Position numbers and translations under genes: made by a program | Shown here: piece after piece, positions 46,055 through 55,520 of the stretch | Layout of the letters: every line of letters begins with the position of its first letter | How positions within the stretch are numbered: position 1 is the first letter of the stretch | The notes under the pieces: model-generated | Databases searched by the model: none | Seen by the model: only the letters and a program-made list of their open reading frames with translations | What the model was told of the DNA's origin: nothing | From: Pseudomonadota bacterium | GTDB taxonomy: Bacteria > Pseudomonadota > Alphaproteobacteria > Rhodobacterales > Rhodobacteraceae | Assembly (NCBI GenBank): GCA_963205235.1 | Contig: CAUJIP010000046.1 | Location: forward strand, 34,360-98,359 | Reading direction: 5' to 3' | Length of the DNA: 64,000 nt

Positions 46055-47148
46055 CGCTGACGGTTTCCCTGCAGCATCGGTTCGCGGGATTTGCGCTGGA
46101 TGTGTCCTTTGACGCGCCGCCGGGGGTGACGGTTCTGTTCGGGCGCTCCGGGTCGGGGAAGTCAACCGTGATCAACGCCGTTGCGGGCTTGCTGCGGACG
46201 GACAAGGGCCGGATCACGCTGGACGGGCGGGTCGTGCAGGACAGCGCGACCGGGGTCTTCCTGCCGCCGCATCGTCGCCGGATAGGTTATGTCTTTCAGG
46301 ATGGGCGGCTGTTTCCGCATCTGACCGTGCGGCAGAACCTTTCCTATGGGCGCTGGTTTTCTGTGGGAGAAAGCGGGGTCGGTTTCGACCGGGTCGTCGA
46401 TCTTCTTGGCATCGGCGCGCTTTTGGAGCGCCGCCCCGGCGCCTTGTCGGGCGGCGAGAAAAGCCGGGTGGCCATCGGACGGGCGATCCTGGCCAATCCG
46501 CAGCTTTTGCTGATGGACGAACCGCTTGCCGCATTGGACGAGGCGCGCAAGGCCGAGATCATGACCTATCTGGAACGTCTGCGCGACGAGCTGCGACTGC
46601 CGATCCTGTATGTCAGCCATTCGGTTGCCGAGGTTGCGCGGTTGGCAACGACGGTGGTTGTGATGGACGAAGGGCGCTGTCTGACAACCGGGACAGCTGC
46701 TGAGATTCTGGCCGATCCATCGCTCGCCGCAATCATGGGTCCGCGTGAGTTGGGCGCGCTGATCCCGGCCCGTGTGACGGGGCGGGAAGCAGACGGGATG
46801 ACCAGGCTGGAAACGGCGACCGGGCCAATCCTGTTGCCGGGGGAGATAGGACCCGTGGGGGCATCCCTTCGGGTGCGGATCATGGCGCATGAGGTGATCC
46901 TGTCGCGCGGGCGACCCGACGGGCTTTCGGCGCAGAACATCCTGCCTGCAGTCGTCGAAAGGCTGCAAAATGGCGAAGGCCCGTCGGTCATGGTCAGCCT
47001 GAAGATCGGCCCTGACCCCATTCTGGCGCAGGTCACGCGGCGCGCGGTGATCGAGCTTGGGCTTGCCCCCGGTCAGTCCGTACATGTCATCCTGAAATCA
47101 ATGGCAGTCGCCCGCGATCACATCGCAACCGGGTCGGTTCAGACCTGA
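46051..47148 (+). CDS. modC: molybdate ABC transporter ATPase with TOBE domain
   Basis: A 365-residue ATPase: Walker A GRSGSGKST, signature LSGGEKSRVAIGRAIL, Walker B LLLMDEPLAAL. The C-terminal ~110 residues (ARVTGREADGMTRLETATGPILLPG ... SAQNILPAVVERLQNGEGPSVMVSLKIGPDPILAQVT) form a TOBE/Mop domain that can bind oxyanion and inhibit transport. This is the only molybdate-sensing domain in the cluster. Confidence 0.95.
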   Translation: MTLTVSLQHRFAGFALDVSFDAPPGVTVLFGRSGSGKSTVINAVAGLLRTDKGRITLDGRVVQDSATGVFLPPHRRRIGYVFQDGRLFPHLTVRQNLSYGRWFSVGESGVGFDRVVDLLGIGALLERRPGALSGGEKSRVAIGRAILANPQLLLMDEPLAALDEARKAEIMTYLERLRDELRLPILYVSHSVAEVARLATTVVVMDEGRCLTTGTAAEILADPSLAAIMGPRELGALIPARVTGREADGMTRLETATGPILLPGEIGPVGASLRVRIMAHEVILSRGRPDGLSAQNILPAVVERLQNGEGPSVMVSLKIGPDPILAQVTRRAVIELGLAPGQSVHVILKSMAVARDHIATGSVQT

Positions 47149-47260
47149 CGGCAAGACCGCGAGTGCAATGATAGCCGACCCTTGCGCCAAAATCCGCAGC
47201 GCGCCTTGAGTTTGCCGGTCCTTGACCCTACACCTTGGGGAAATGACGAAGGACCATCCC

Positions 47261-48295
47261 ATGCGCATTCACCAGGATCTGGCCGACACGATCGGGAATA
47301 CCCCGCTTTTGAAGCTGAAGAAGGCTTCCGAGATGACGGGTTGCACCATCCTTGGCAAGGCCGAGTTCATGAACCCCGGCCAGTCGGTCAAGGACCGCGC
47401 GGCGCTTTACATCATCAAGGATGCCATCGCGAAGGGCCAATTGAAACCCGGTGGCACGATTGTCGAAGGCACGGCGGGCAATACCGGGATCGGGCTGGCG
47501 CTGGTCGGCGCGTCGATGGGGTTCCGCACGGTCATCGTGATACCGGAAACCCAAAGCCAGGAAAAGAAGGACATGATCCGGCTGGCCGGGGCCGAACTGG
47601 TCCAGGTTCCGGCGGCACCCTACAAGAACCCCAACAACTATGTCCGCTATTCGGGTCGTCTGGCCGAGGCGCTGGCGAAAACCGAACCGAATGGCGCGAT
47701 CTGGGCGAACCAGTTCGACAACACCGCCAACCGGCAGGCGCATATTGAAACCACCGGCCCGGAAATCTGGGACCAGACCGGCGGCAAGGTTGACGGCTTC
47801 ATCTGCGCGGTCGGGTCGGGCGGCACGTTTGCCGGTGTCGGCATGGCCTTGCAGCCCAAGGGCGTGAAGATCGGTCTGGCCGATCCCGAAGGGGCTGGCC
47901 TGCATGCGTTCTATAGCTCGGGCAAGCTGGAAAGCCCCGGTTCTTCGATCACCGAAGGCATCGGTCAGGGTCGGATCACCGCGAACCTGGAAGGCTTTAC
48001 CCCCGATTTCAGCTATCGCATCCCCGATGCCGAAGCGCTGCCGATCATCTTTGATCTTCTGACGGACGAAGGCCTGTGCATGGGCGGATCGACCGGGATC
48101 AACATCGCCGGGGCGATCCGCATGGCGCGCGAGATGGGGCCGGGCAAGACCATCGTCACCATCCTGTGCGACTATGGCAGCCGTTATCAGTCCAAAATCT
48201 ACAACCCGACCTTCCTTCGCGAAAAAGGTCTGCCGGTGCCGGAATGGCTTGACCGTTCGTCCCGGGCCATACCCACCGTCTTCGAGGACGCATGA
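47261..48295 (+). CDS. cysK: cysteine synthase A (O-acetylserine sulfhydrylase)
   Basis: A 344-residue PLP enzyme making cysteine from O-acetylserine and sulfide. The PLP lysine lies in NPGQSVKDRAALYI. The asparagine loop reads GTAGNTGIG rather than the usual TSGNTG, a variant of the longer alphaproteobacterial subtype. GSGGTFAGVGMAL binds the phosphate. ATG 47261 has AAGGA 8 bp upstream; the frame opens at 47222. The stop overlaps the next ATG. Confidence 0.92.
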   Translation: MRIHQDLADTIGNTPLLKLKKASEMTGCTILGKAEFMNPGQSVKDRAALYIIKDAIAKGQLKPGGTIVEGTAGNTGIGLALVGASMGFRTVIVIPETQSQEKKDMIRLAGAELVQVPAAPYKNPNNYVRYSGRLAEALAKTEPNGAIWANQFDNTANRQAHIETTGPEIWDQTGGKVDGFICAVGSGGTFAGVGMALQPKGVKIGLADPEGAGLHAFYSSGKLESPGSSITEGIGQGRITANLEGFTPDFSYRIPDAEALPIIFDLLTDEGLCMGGSTGINIAGAIRMAREMGPGKTIVTILCDYGSRYQSKIYNPTFLREKGLPVPEWLDRSSRAIPTVFEDA

Positions 48296-50733
48296 GGCAG
48301 CTTCTCCTCTGGCTTGGTCTGGCGCTGGCACTACTGGCCGTGCCGATTGCGGCGCAGGACTTGCCAGGGCCAGAGGCGGCGGTCGGAAACGGGCTGACGG
48401 CGACAGACGCCGGGATCGACTATGCCGTCTGGGACCGGATGGCCGAAAAGGTCGAAGCCGAGATCGGCAACCGGCGTACCTCGACCGAACGGCTTGAGGA
48501 AATCCGGGTCCAGCTGGCGAAATGGCGGGCAGCGCTTCTGAACGCGCAAAGCGCCAATTCCGCGCGGATCGCCACCCTGCGCCAGCAGGTCGAAGCGCTG
48601 GGTCCGGCCCCAGCCGAAGGCGCGCCCGAGGCCGAGGATATCTCACGTCGGCGCGAAGAGCTGGCCAACCAACTGGTCAAGGCGCAGGAACCGGGGATTT
48701 CCGCAGAAGAGGCCTATCGGCGGGCCGACGGGCTGATTGACGAAATCGACCGCACCCTGCGTGAACGGCAGGCGGATGAGTTGTTGCAGCTTTGGCCCTC
48801 GCCCCTGAACCCCGGCAACTGGCCCGAGGCCGCCATCGGCTTTGCCGATACGGTGCAGAGGTTGTGGGATGAAACCGCCGAGGCCTGGGCCGATCCATCT
48901 GCCCGCAAGGAGCTTTTCAACAACCTGCCGCTGATCCTTGTCCTCTTGGCGGTTGCCGTGGCGCTGGTGGTCTTTGTGCGGCGCTGGATCGACAGGTTTA
49001 CTGATCGGTTGCAAGCCGGGGCCTCGTTGCGTGGGCGGCATTTCTGGGCGCTTCTGGCGTCGATCGGCGGAATCATCCTGCCAAGCCTTGGCGTGGTGGC
49101 CCTGTCGGTGGCGCTGGTCTCAAGCGGAATGCTGGGCGAAACCGGCACCAATGTCGCGGTCGCCCTGCCCTTCGCAGGCTTTGTCATCTTCGCCTTTGTC
49201 TGGCTGGGTGCGCAGGCCTTTCCCAGATTGCAGGGCGAGCGCGCCGTTCTGCCCTTGCCTGCCGAGCGGCGGGCCGAGGGGCGGTTCCTGTCGCTGCTGA
49301 TGGGGCTGGTGATCGCCGCCGACATCCTGCGCATCGCAGCGATGGACGCCCAGGCCTATTCGGATGCGACAACAGCGGTGATGTCCTTCCCGATCCTTTT
49401 CACGGGCGGCCTGATCCTGTTGCGGCTGGGGCGCACCCTGCGCCGCGCCCGGCCCAGCGATGACAAGCCCGGCAGCTATAGCCTGCGGCTGATCCACATC
49501 ATGGCGCGCGGCCTTGGCATCATCGGCCTTGTCGGCCCGGTCCTGGCCGGCTTTGGCTATGTCCAGGCCGCCGAGGCGATGATCTATCCGGCGATGCTGT
49601 CCTTTGCGCTGGTCACGTTCCTGTTCATTCTGCAGCGCCTGATCGGCGACGGCTGGGCGCTGATCACCCGCACCGACGAGATGGGACGCGAAGCGCTGGT
49701 CCCGGTGCTGGCTGGCTTTGTGCTGTCGATCCTGTCCCTGCCGGTGCTGGCGCTGATCTGGGGCGCGCGGTTTTCGGACCTGACGGAAATCTGGACCCGC
49801 TTTACCGAAGGCTTCACCTTGGGTGGCGCGACGATCTCGCCCACCGATTTCATCATTTTCGCCATCGTCTTCGTGATCGGCTACATGCTGACGCGGCTGT
49901 TCCAGGGCGCGCTGCGCACCACGATCCTGCCCAAGACCAGGATGGACCAGGGCGGACAGACCGCACTGGTGGCCGGGGTTGGCTATGTCGGCATCTTTCT
50001 TGCCGCGCTGATCGCGATCAATGCTGCGGGGATCGACCTTTCCGGCCTTGCCATCGTGGCCGGTGCCCTGTCGGTCGGGATCGGTTTCGGGTTGCAGACC
50101 ATCGTGTCGAACTTCGTCTCGGGCATCATCCTTCTGGTCGAACGCCCGGTGTCAGAGGGCGACTGGATCGAGGTTGGCGGCGTGCAGGGCAAGGTCCGGT
50201 CGATCTCGGTCCGGTCGACCCGGATCGAGACCTTTGACCGCAATGACGTCATTGTACCGAATGCCGACCTGATCACCGGGCGCGTCACTAACTGGACCCG
50301 GTTCAACCTGTCGGGCCGGATCATCGTGCCGGTGGCCGTCGCGATGGGGTCCGACACCCGCAAGGTCGAGAAGATCCTGAAAGAGATCGCCGAGGAACAG
50401 CCGCTGGCAATCCTGAAGCCGCCGCCGGTCATCGCCTTCATGGGTTATACCGCCACGCAGCTGAATTTCGAGATCAGGGTGATCCTGCGGGACGTGAACT
50501 TCAGCCTGCAAGTGCGCAGCGACATGAACCACCGCATCATGGAGCGGTTGGTCGCCGAGGGCATTCCCATCGTGCCGCCCCCTGCGCCTCCGGTCGAGCC
50601 GGACCCGATCAAGACAGCCGAAACAGTGCTGGCCTTGGCCGACCTGTTGCAAGACGACCGCCCGCCGGTTGCCAAGGCCAGACGGTCGCGCAAACCATCC
50701 ACGCCAACCGAGGTGAAAGGGGCAGACCGGTGA
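48292..50733 (+). CDS. MscS-family mechanosensitive channel with DUF3772 domain
   Basis: An 813-residue inner-membrane protein with a signal peptide (MRQLLLWLGLALALLAVPIAAQ). Next is a coiled-coil DUF3772 periplasmic domain (~residues 25-190), then about ten membrane segments. The MscS pore and beta domain (GLSIVA-like GIDLSGLAIVAGALSVGIGFGLQTIVSNFVSGIILLVERPVSEGDWIEV) end in a ~30-residue Lys/Arg-rich tail. It is coupled to cysK and alaX by 4-bp overlaps. Confidence 0.92.
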   Translation: MRQLLLWLGLALALLAVPIAAQDLPGPEAAVGNGLTATDAGIDYAVWDRMAEKVEAEIGNRRTSTERLEEIRVQLAKWRAALLNAQSANSARIATLRQQVEALGPAPAEGAPEAEDISRRREELANQLVKAQEPGISAEEAYRRADGLIDEIDRTLRERQADELLQLWPSPLNPGNWPEAAIGFADTVQRLWDETAEAWADPSARKELFNNLPLILVLLAVAVALVVFVRRWIDRFTDRLQAGASLRGRHFWALLASIGGIILPSLGVVALSVALVSSGMLGETGTNVAVALPFAGFVIFAFVWLGAQAFPRLQGERAVLPLPAERRAEGRFLSLLMGLVIAADILRIAAMDAQAYSDATTAVMSFPILFTGGLILLRLGRTLRRARPSDDKPGSYSLRLIHIMARGLGIIGLVGPVLAGFGYVQAAEAMIYPAMLSFALVTFLFILQRLIGDGWALITRTDEMGREALVPVLAGFVLSILSLPVLALIWGARFSDLTEIWTRFTEGFTLGGATISPTDFIIFAIVFVIGYMLTRLFQGALRTTILPKTRMDQGGQTALVAGVGYVGIFLAALIAINAAGIDLSGLAIVAGALSVGIGFGLQTIVSNFVSGIILLVERPVSEGDWIEVGGVQGKVRSISVRSTRIETFDRNDVIVPNADLITGRVTNWTRFNLSGRIIVPVAVAMGSDTRKVEKILKEIAEEQPLAILKPPPVIAFMGYTATQLNFEIRVILRDVNFSLQVRSDMNHRIMERLVAEGIPIVPPPAPPVEPDPIKTAETVLALADLLQDDRPPVAKARRSRKPSTPTEVKGADR

Positions 50734-51446
50734 CCGAGCTTCTGTTTCGCAACGATGCCTATCTGACCGCCGCCGACTGCATCGTGACCGGCCATACCGC
50801 CGAAGGTGGGCTGATCGTCGACCGAACGGTGTTCTACCCCACCGGCGGTGGCCAACCCGGCGACAGCGGCATGCTAGACTGGGCGGGCGGCCTGATGCCG
50901 ATTGCGACCGCGATCAAGGTCGAGGGTGGCGTCGCGCTGATCCCTGCCGAGCCCGTGGCCATGCCGCCGATCGGAAGCCCGGTCCGCCAGGTGCTGGACT
51001 GGTCGCGCCGCCATCGCCACATGCGGATGCACACCGCGCTGCATCTTTTGTCGGTTGTCGTCCCCCTGCCCGTGACCGGCGGTCAGATCGGGTCCGAGAA
51101 GGGCAGGCTTGACTTTGACATGGCCGAACCACCCGGCGATGTGGCAGCCCTTGCCGGCGTGCTGAACAGCCTGATCCAGCGCGACCTTGCAGTGACCGAG
51201 GACTGGATCACCGACGAAGACCTGGCGGCCAACCCCGATCTGGTCAAGACGATGTCGGTCCGCCCGCCCACCGGGCAAGGCCGCGTCCGTCTGGTCAGGA
51301 TCGGAACCGGGACCGACCAGATCGACCTGCAGCCCTGCGGCGGCACCCATGTCGCCCGCACCGGAGAGATCGGCCCGGTCCTGATCGACAAGATCGAAAA
51401 GAAGGGCCGCCAGAACCGCCGCATTTCGATCACCTTCGCCGAGTGA
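50730..51446 (+). CDS. AlaX-type alanyl-tRNA editing protein
   Basis: A 238-residue free-standing editing domain that clears Ser-tRNA(Ala) and Gly-tRNA(Ala). Zinc ligands are visible in HTALHLL and CGGTHVARTGEIGP. The N-terminal VFYPTGGGQPGDSG is the second-domain motif shared with AlaRS. It ends the cysK-mscS-alaX operon. Confidence 0.93.
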   Translation: MTELLFRNDAYLTAADCIVTGHTAEGGLIVDRTVFYPTGGGQPGDSGMLDWAGGLMPIATAIKVEGGVALIPAEPVAMPPIGSPVRQVLDWSRRHRHMRMHTALHLLSVVVPLPVTGGQIGSEKGRLDFDMAEPPGDVAALAGVLNSLIQRDLAVTEDWITDEDLAANPDLVKTMSVRPPTGQGRVRLVRIGTGTDQIDLQPCGGTHVARTGEIGPVLIDKIEKKGRQNRRISITFAE

Positions 51447-51593
51447 TTGGAGCCGACCGACAAAAGCAAAGCCCGGTTTAGGTCCAAGACAGGCGACCAC
51501 CAAGTCGCTGGAGGCTGGCTGGCGCTTCTATCAGCGCAAGACAGACTCTAAGGGCTTGAACCTACGCGCCTTGCAGGCTAAGCACCCGCCCAC

Positions 51594-51683
51594 GGACAGT
51601 TGGCCGAGTGGTCGAAGGCGCACGCCTGGAAAGTGTGTAGGCGGGGAACCGTCTCGAGGGTTCGAATCCCTCACTGTCCGCCA
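51594..51683 (+). tRNA. tRNA-Ser (anticodon GGA)
   Basis: A class II tRNA folds cleanly: acceptor GGACAGT/ACTGTCC, D arm GCCGAGTGGTCGAAGGC, anticodon stem CACGC/GTGTG with loop CTGGAAA (anticodon GGA). The long variable arm is TAGGCGGGGAACCGTCTC and the T arm GAGGG-TTCGAAT-CCCTC. The discriminator is G and CCA is encoded. It reads UCC/UCU codons. Its 3' end abuts an A/T-richer stretch, so it may be an integration site. Confidence 0.97.
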
Positions 51684-52148
51684 CCAACCCCATTGCGATT
51701 TATGCTGCTTCGGTCGCCGGCGAAATAGCGACGTTTTTCCATGGCTTGCGCGACGGTTGCGCCGACAGAGGCGCACCTTCGAAGCGCAGTATCCCGCCGC
51801 TGCGGGCCGCGTCTCCGGTCTCAGCAAACCCCGGTTGGTTTTGTACAATTTGGGGATTGAAGCGCCCCCTTCGGCAGCAGCAGTGGTGGCATTCGTGAAG
51901 CAAATACTGCAACTTTTCAGTACGTGTGCAGCGACATTGTGCAGCGCATATTTGGAATCAACGTGCTTTAACACTGCAGCGATGTGACGCTGCGTGCGAA
52001 AGATTGCTGAAGCGGAGGGGATTTCAGAATCCCTTTCTACCCGACTGCACGCGTCCAAATCCCTGACTCATGCGCGCATCCCAAAGCGTCGGATTGCGGA
52101 GGTAAAATACTGCCCTGCCCATTCTCTCAAAGCCCTAGCTTCACTGGC
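51684..52148. other. 465-bp gap without a convincing gene, next to tRNA-Ser
   Basis: The stretch is near 50% G+C by eye, lower than the rest of the window, with no supported gene; open frames in it lack start signals or family features. A small GGGATT-TCAG-AATCCC hairpin followed by TTTCT (52018-52038) might terminate plus-strand transcription. No clear copy of the tRNA 3' end was found downstream. Confidence 0.5.
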
Positions 52149-53783
52149 TCAGTCGTAAGCCTCTGCGACCACAAACCGTCTGAAAGCAAATTGCATCACG
52201 ATCGTCGCCAGTCCCGCGAGCGAGGTAAGTGCCAGCCAACTGGCCAAGCCAGGCAGAACCAACGTGGTTCTGAGCGTCATGAAGGTGAAAACGCCGACGC
52301 CAGTCGCCAGCGACAGGGCAATAAGAATGACAACTGTCTTCAGTATGAATTCGATCAGTGACCGACCAAGAAATTCAAAGTCCGCCCGCCCCATCGGCAC
52401 GAGCTTGGCCGGGAACAGCAGGAAGATCGTGTTCTCGACCGCGTAGATGAGCAAGGTGAGCGGGAGCGCGAACGCCGCCAAGGCCAAAGCAAGAGGGGCA
52501 CCAAGACGGTCTTCAAAAAGCAGAAGGCTGACGATCATCGTGAAAGCAACGAAGTAGGCCAGCAGCACCTGAACCACAAGCTGCCCCATGCAGATGCGCC
52601 ATGGGGTAATCGGCAGGGTCTTGTAGGTTTCCATCCGGCTGAGGTCGCCGCGAAAGTCGCAGATCAACGTGCGCGGCAGGATGAAGCCGTAGAAGAAGAA
52701 GATCATCACCAGCCCGTGGTCGCTGGTAAGGGAAAGTCCGGCCATCGATGACAAAGGTCCCGCACAAGCAGCACCAAGGATGAATATGACGATGACCTTT
52801 GATGAGTTGCGGACAGCCTTGATGGCTTGACGCCATGCGATGGGCCCCAGGCCCCCAAGCGTCGGCGCTTTGCGGATCGAGGGGATTTCGCTTCGCTCGG
52901 TCGCCCAGAACGACCCACCCTGCTTCATGCGTTCCCAGCGGTCGCTGAGCCGTGTGTTTTCCCGCAGCGAGAATTCAGAGGTGAAACGGTCAAGCTTGAT
53001 GACCGCCCAGAGCAGCGCAACATTGATGAGGATCGCGATGGCGGCCCAAAGCGCCAGATCCGGAAGATGCGCCCGCGTCAGAAAAAGTTCGGCGAAAACG
53101 ATGTAGGGCAGCAGGATGACGGTGCCGATCCACGAATAGCGCACGTCTGACAGAAGATCGTACACGCTGCGGTCGGGGACGACCCAGGCGTGGATCGTGG
53201 CGGCAAGCGCAATCACGCAGACCAGCGCTGTCACGGGCCACTTCAGCCGGGCAAGCCGGTTGCCTTCGAACGCCTGCCAAGCCATCCCCACGGCCGCGCT
53301 GTTCAACTGGACAAACAGAAGCGTCAGAAACGTGGCGATAAAGGCCGAAAACGCTGAACCCGTTTGCGATTGCGCGAAGGGTGCGACAAGTGCCGCACTT
53401 AGCGCAGCGCCCGTCGCGTAAGCGATAAACTTGTAGAGGATCAGGTCGCGACGGCTGAACGGCCCGACAAACAGAAGATTGACCTCGGTCGGCGAAAAAT
53501 GGAACGACGGCCCCGTCGAAAGCAACACCGTCAGCAGCGTCATCCCGAACATTCCAAGCGGCATGAATGTATCTATCTGCGCGCGGATGCCGGGTGAATC
53601 GAGGTCAGCACCACCCAAAATCTTCGAAGTCGGCGCCATCTGCCCCGTCGCGATCAGCAGCCAGATGATCCCGCCGAATGCAACGAAGAACAGCACGCCA
53701 CGCAGGCTTATCAACTGCATCAGGCGCTGACGAAGCCCGCCGCGCATTCGCATGGCCAGAAGGCGAAGAAGTGCTGCATCCAT
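52149..53783 (-). CDS. ABC exporter permease (putative ABC exporter domain family)
   Basis: A 544-residue membrane protein with about a dozen hydrophobic segments, starting MDAALLRLLAMRMRGGLRQRLMQLISLRGVLFFVAFGG. It resembles the fused 'putative ABC exporter' permeases, including the conserved SFHFSPTEVNLLFVGPFSRRDLILYK region. The ATPase gene lies 3 bp upstream on the same strand. Substrate is unknown; drug or peptide efflux is a guess. Codon usage appears slightly more A/T at third positions than in flanking core genes. Confidence 0.8.
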   Translation of the reverse strand: MDAALLRLLAMRMRGGLRQRLMQLISLRGVLFFVAFGGIIWLLIATGQMAPTSKILGGADLDSPGIRAQIDTFMPLGMFGMTLLTVLLSTGPSFHFSPTEVNLLFVGPFSRRDLILYKFIAYATGAALSAALVAPFAQSQTGSAFSAFIATFLTLLFVQLNSAAVGMAWQAFEGNRLARLKWPVTALVCVIALAATIHAWVVPDRSVYDLLSDVRYSWIGTVILLPYIVFAELFLTRAHLPDLALWAAIAILINVALLWAVIKLDRFTSEFSLRENTRLSDRWERMKQGGSFWATERSEIPSIRKAPTLGGLGPIAWRQAIKAVRNSSKVIVIFILGAACAGPLSSMAGLSLTSDHGLVMIFFFYGFILPRTLICDFRGDLSRMETYKTLPITPWRICMGQLVVQVLLAYFVAFTMIVSLLLFEDRLGAPLALALAAFALPLTLLIYAVENTIFLLFPAKLVPMGRADFEFLGRSLIEFILKTVVILIALSLATGVGVFTFMTLRTTLVLPGLASWLALTSLAGLATIVMQFAFRRFVVAEAYD

Positions 53784-53786
53784 GGC

Positions 53787-54527
53787 TTAAGCTTCACCTG
53801 CAGCTTTGTTTTGCGTGATCGTGAAATAGGCCGCTTCAAGGGCCGAATTGCTGTCGGATTGGCCAAATTCGGATAGGACATCACTCATCGTGCCAAACCG
53901 GCGACACTCACCCAGGTTCAGCACCATGACATGTGTGCAAAGCGACTCGAACAGGCTGAGAAGGTGAGAACTGATGATGACTGCTGCGCCGTTGCGGGCG
54001 CGTTCCCGAATTGCCTGCTGGATGCCCCGGATACCTTGCGGGTCAAGCCCGGTCAGGGGTTCATCGAACAGGATGGCCTTCGGGTCGTGCAGGAAGGCGC
54101 AGGCAATCGCCACTTTCTGACGCATGCCGCGTGACAGGTTGTGAACAAGCGTGTCGCGCTTGTGCGAAAGCTCGAATGACTGAAGCAGCGCTTGGGCACC
54201 GTCCTCAAATTTCGCGACCTTGTAGGCGGCGGCAGTGAAGGCCAGGTGCTCCCATACCGTCAAGGTGTCGAACAGCCGTGGGTCGTCGGGAATGTAACCA
54301 AGGTTTCTCTTGGCCGCGATCGGGTCTTTGACGATGTCATGGCCCGCAATCGAAAGCTGCCCGGATGTAGGGGGAACAATCCCGCACAGGGCACGCAGCG
54401 TCGTCGTCTTACCTGCCCCGTTGGGCCCGACGAGCCCAAGGATCTGGCCGGGAGCGACCGAAAAGCTGAGATCCTTGACGGCGGCGAAGCCTTTGTAGTG
54501 CTTGCTGAAGTTCGTGACTGTGATCAT
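53787..54527 (-). CDS. ABC exporter ATP-binding protein
   Basis: A 246-residue ATPase: Walker A GLVGPNGAGKTT, signature LSRGMRQKVAIACAFL, Walker B AILFDEPLTGLDP, then the switch His. The CcmA/NatA-like fold fits an export partner for the adjacent permease. I used ATG 54527; a TTG one codon earlier is less likely. A TetR-type regulator lies upstream on the same strand. Confidence 0.9.
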   Translation of the reverse strand: MITVTNFSKHYKGFAAVKDLSFSVAPGQILGLVGPNGAGKTTTLRALCGIVPPTSGQLSIAGHDIVKDPIAAKRNLGYIPDDPRLFDTLTVWEHLAFTAAAYKVAKFEDGAQALLQSFELSHKRDTLVHNLSRGMRQKVAIACAFLHDPKAILFDEPLTGLDPQGIRGIQQAIRERARNGAAVIISSHLLSLFESLCTHVMVLNLGECRRFGTMSDVLSEFGQSDSNSALEAAYFTITQNKAAGEA

Positions 54528-54679
54528 CAATATCTGCTCAACCCGCGGTGCACGGCCACATTAGAGCGGCAAATCCGAAATGGAAATCGGGGACTTTCGT
54601 GCGGCGCGGTATGTGATCCAACGTATGTGGATGTGAACCATGAGGAACCCGACATCACTGGATCTTCGTCGCCGGATCT

Positions 54680-54707
54680 CTGAGGTGCCCCTCAAGGGGC
54701 ACCTCAG
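54680..54707 (-). terminator. perfect hairpin between TetR regulator and ABC exporter
   Basis: CTGAGGTGCCCC-TCAA-GGGGCACCTCAG has 12-bp perfect arms and lies 24 bp after the tetR-like stop, before the ATPase start. No T-run follows on either strand, so it may be a weak terminator or an mRNA-stabilising structure that uncouples regulator and exporter. Confidence 0.6.
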
Positions 54708-54730
54708 AGGGCCCTTGAGTTTAGGCGAGA

Positions 54731-55399
54731 TCAATCTGAAAGGCTGGTGCGCTTTTCGATATCAAGTGGCTGGGCGAGGATCGGATCATCCTCTGAAAGC
54801 TTGAGTTGTGCCTTGATGTGCTCTCGGCACATCCGATAGGCCAGATCTGGCGTATACTGACCGTTGCGCAACGCCAGACCAAGCCAGAGACCGTCGATCA
54901 TTCCAATCAGGCTGATCGCTGCATGACACGCATCAAGCGTGACGCCATGCTCACGCGCGGCATCGGCGAACAGGCTTTGCAGGTGCTGATGATAGCCGGA
55001 ATAGACTTCACGGTTGATCGCTGACAGGGGCACCGACGCAAGCGACGCACTCCAGAATGACAGGTTTGCTGCCCTTGCCGTCGGGTTGAAGAAATCATTG
55101 CTGAAGGTCGCATAGGTGATCGCAAGAAGCTTGCGGGTTGCGCGGTCTTCGGCGGCCTCTGCTTCTGCGGACACGATGTCCAGCTCTTTGAACATGGCAC
55201 GGAAGGCACATTCAAGGAGCTGGTCCTTGCTGTCAAAGTAATGGTTCGCAAGCCCCCGCGACACCCCGGCAGCAGTGCAGATATCCGCAATGGTTGCGCT
55301 TTGGATGCCCTTCTCGGCCACCACCTGCAACGTCGCCCGGATCAGGCTTTCGCGGCGGAACTTGTTGATTTCCGGTTGGGTCTTCGGGCGGTCTAGCAC
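54731..55399 (-). CDS. TetR-family regulator (BetI-like)
   Basis: A 222-residue regulator. The HTH is IRATLQVVAEKGIQSATIADICTAAGVSRGLANHYFDSKDQLLECAF; the C-terminal helical domain (ISLIGMIDGLWLGLALRNGQ) is of the BetI type. I chose GTG 55399, with AAAGGTG 6 bp before it; the frame opens at 55567. It probably controls the downstream ABC exporter genes. Betaine genes are absent, so a choline role is unlikely. Confidence 0.83.
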   Translation of the reverse strand: MLDRPKTQPEINKFRRESLIRATLQVVAEKGIQSATIADICTAAGVSRGLANHYFDSKDQLLECAFRAMFKELDIVSAEAEAAEDRATRKLLAITYATFSNDFFNPTARAANLSFWSASLASVPLSAINREVYSGYHQHLQSLFADAAREHGVTLDACHAAISLIGMIDGLWLGLALRNGQYTPDLAYRMCREHIKAQLKLSEDDPILAQPLDIEKRTSLSD

Positions 55400-55520
55400 G
55401 GTGGTCACCTTTGTCTGTGACGTTGTGGGATGCAGTGGGCAGCGCGCTTTCCAAACCACGTCTGGGCGGCAGCGTCGCAGGACAACTGTCGCGGAGCCAT
55501 GGGCGGCGTCAACAGCGGGT

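Noticed and set aside
52018..52038. Possible decayed copy of the tRNA-Ser 3' end as an island boundary
   Set aside because: Only GAATCCCT and scattered bases match; this is too short and fits a simple hairpin better.
51531..52058. Open frames overlapping tRNA-Ser and the following gap
   Set aside because: They cross the structured tRNA, lack ribosome sites and resemble no family.
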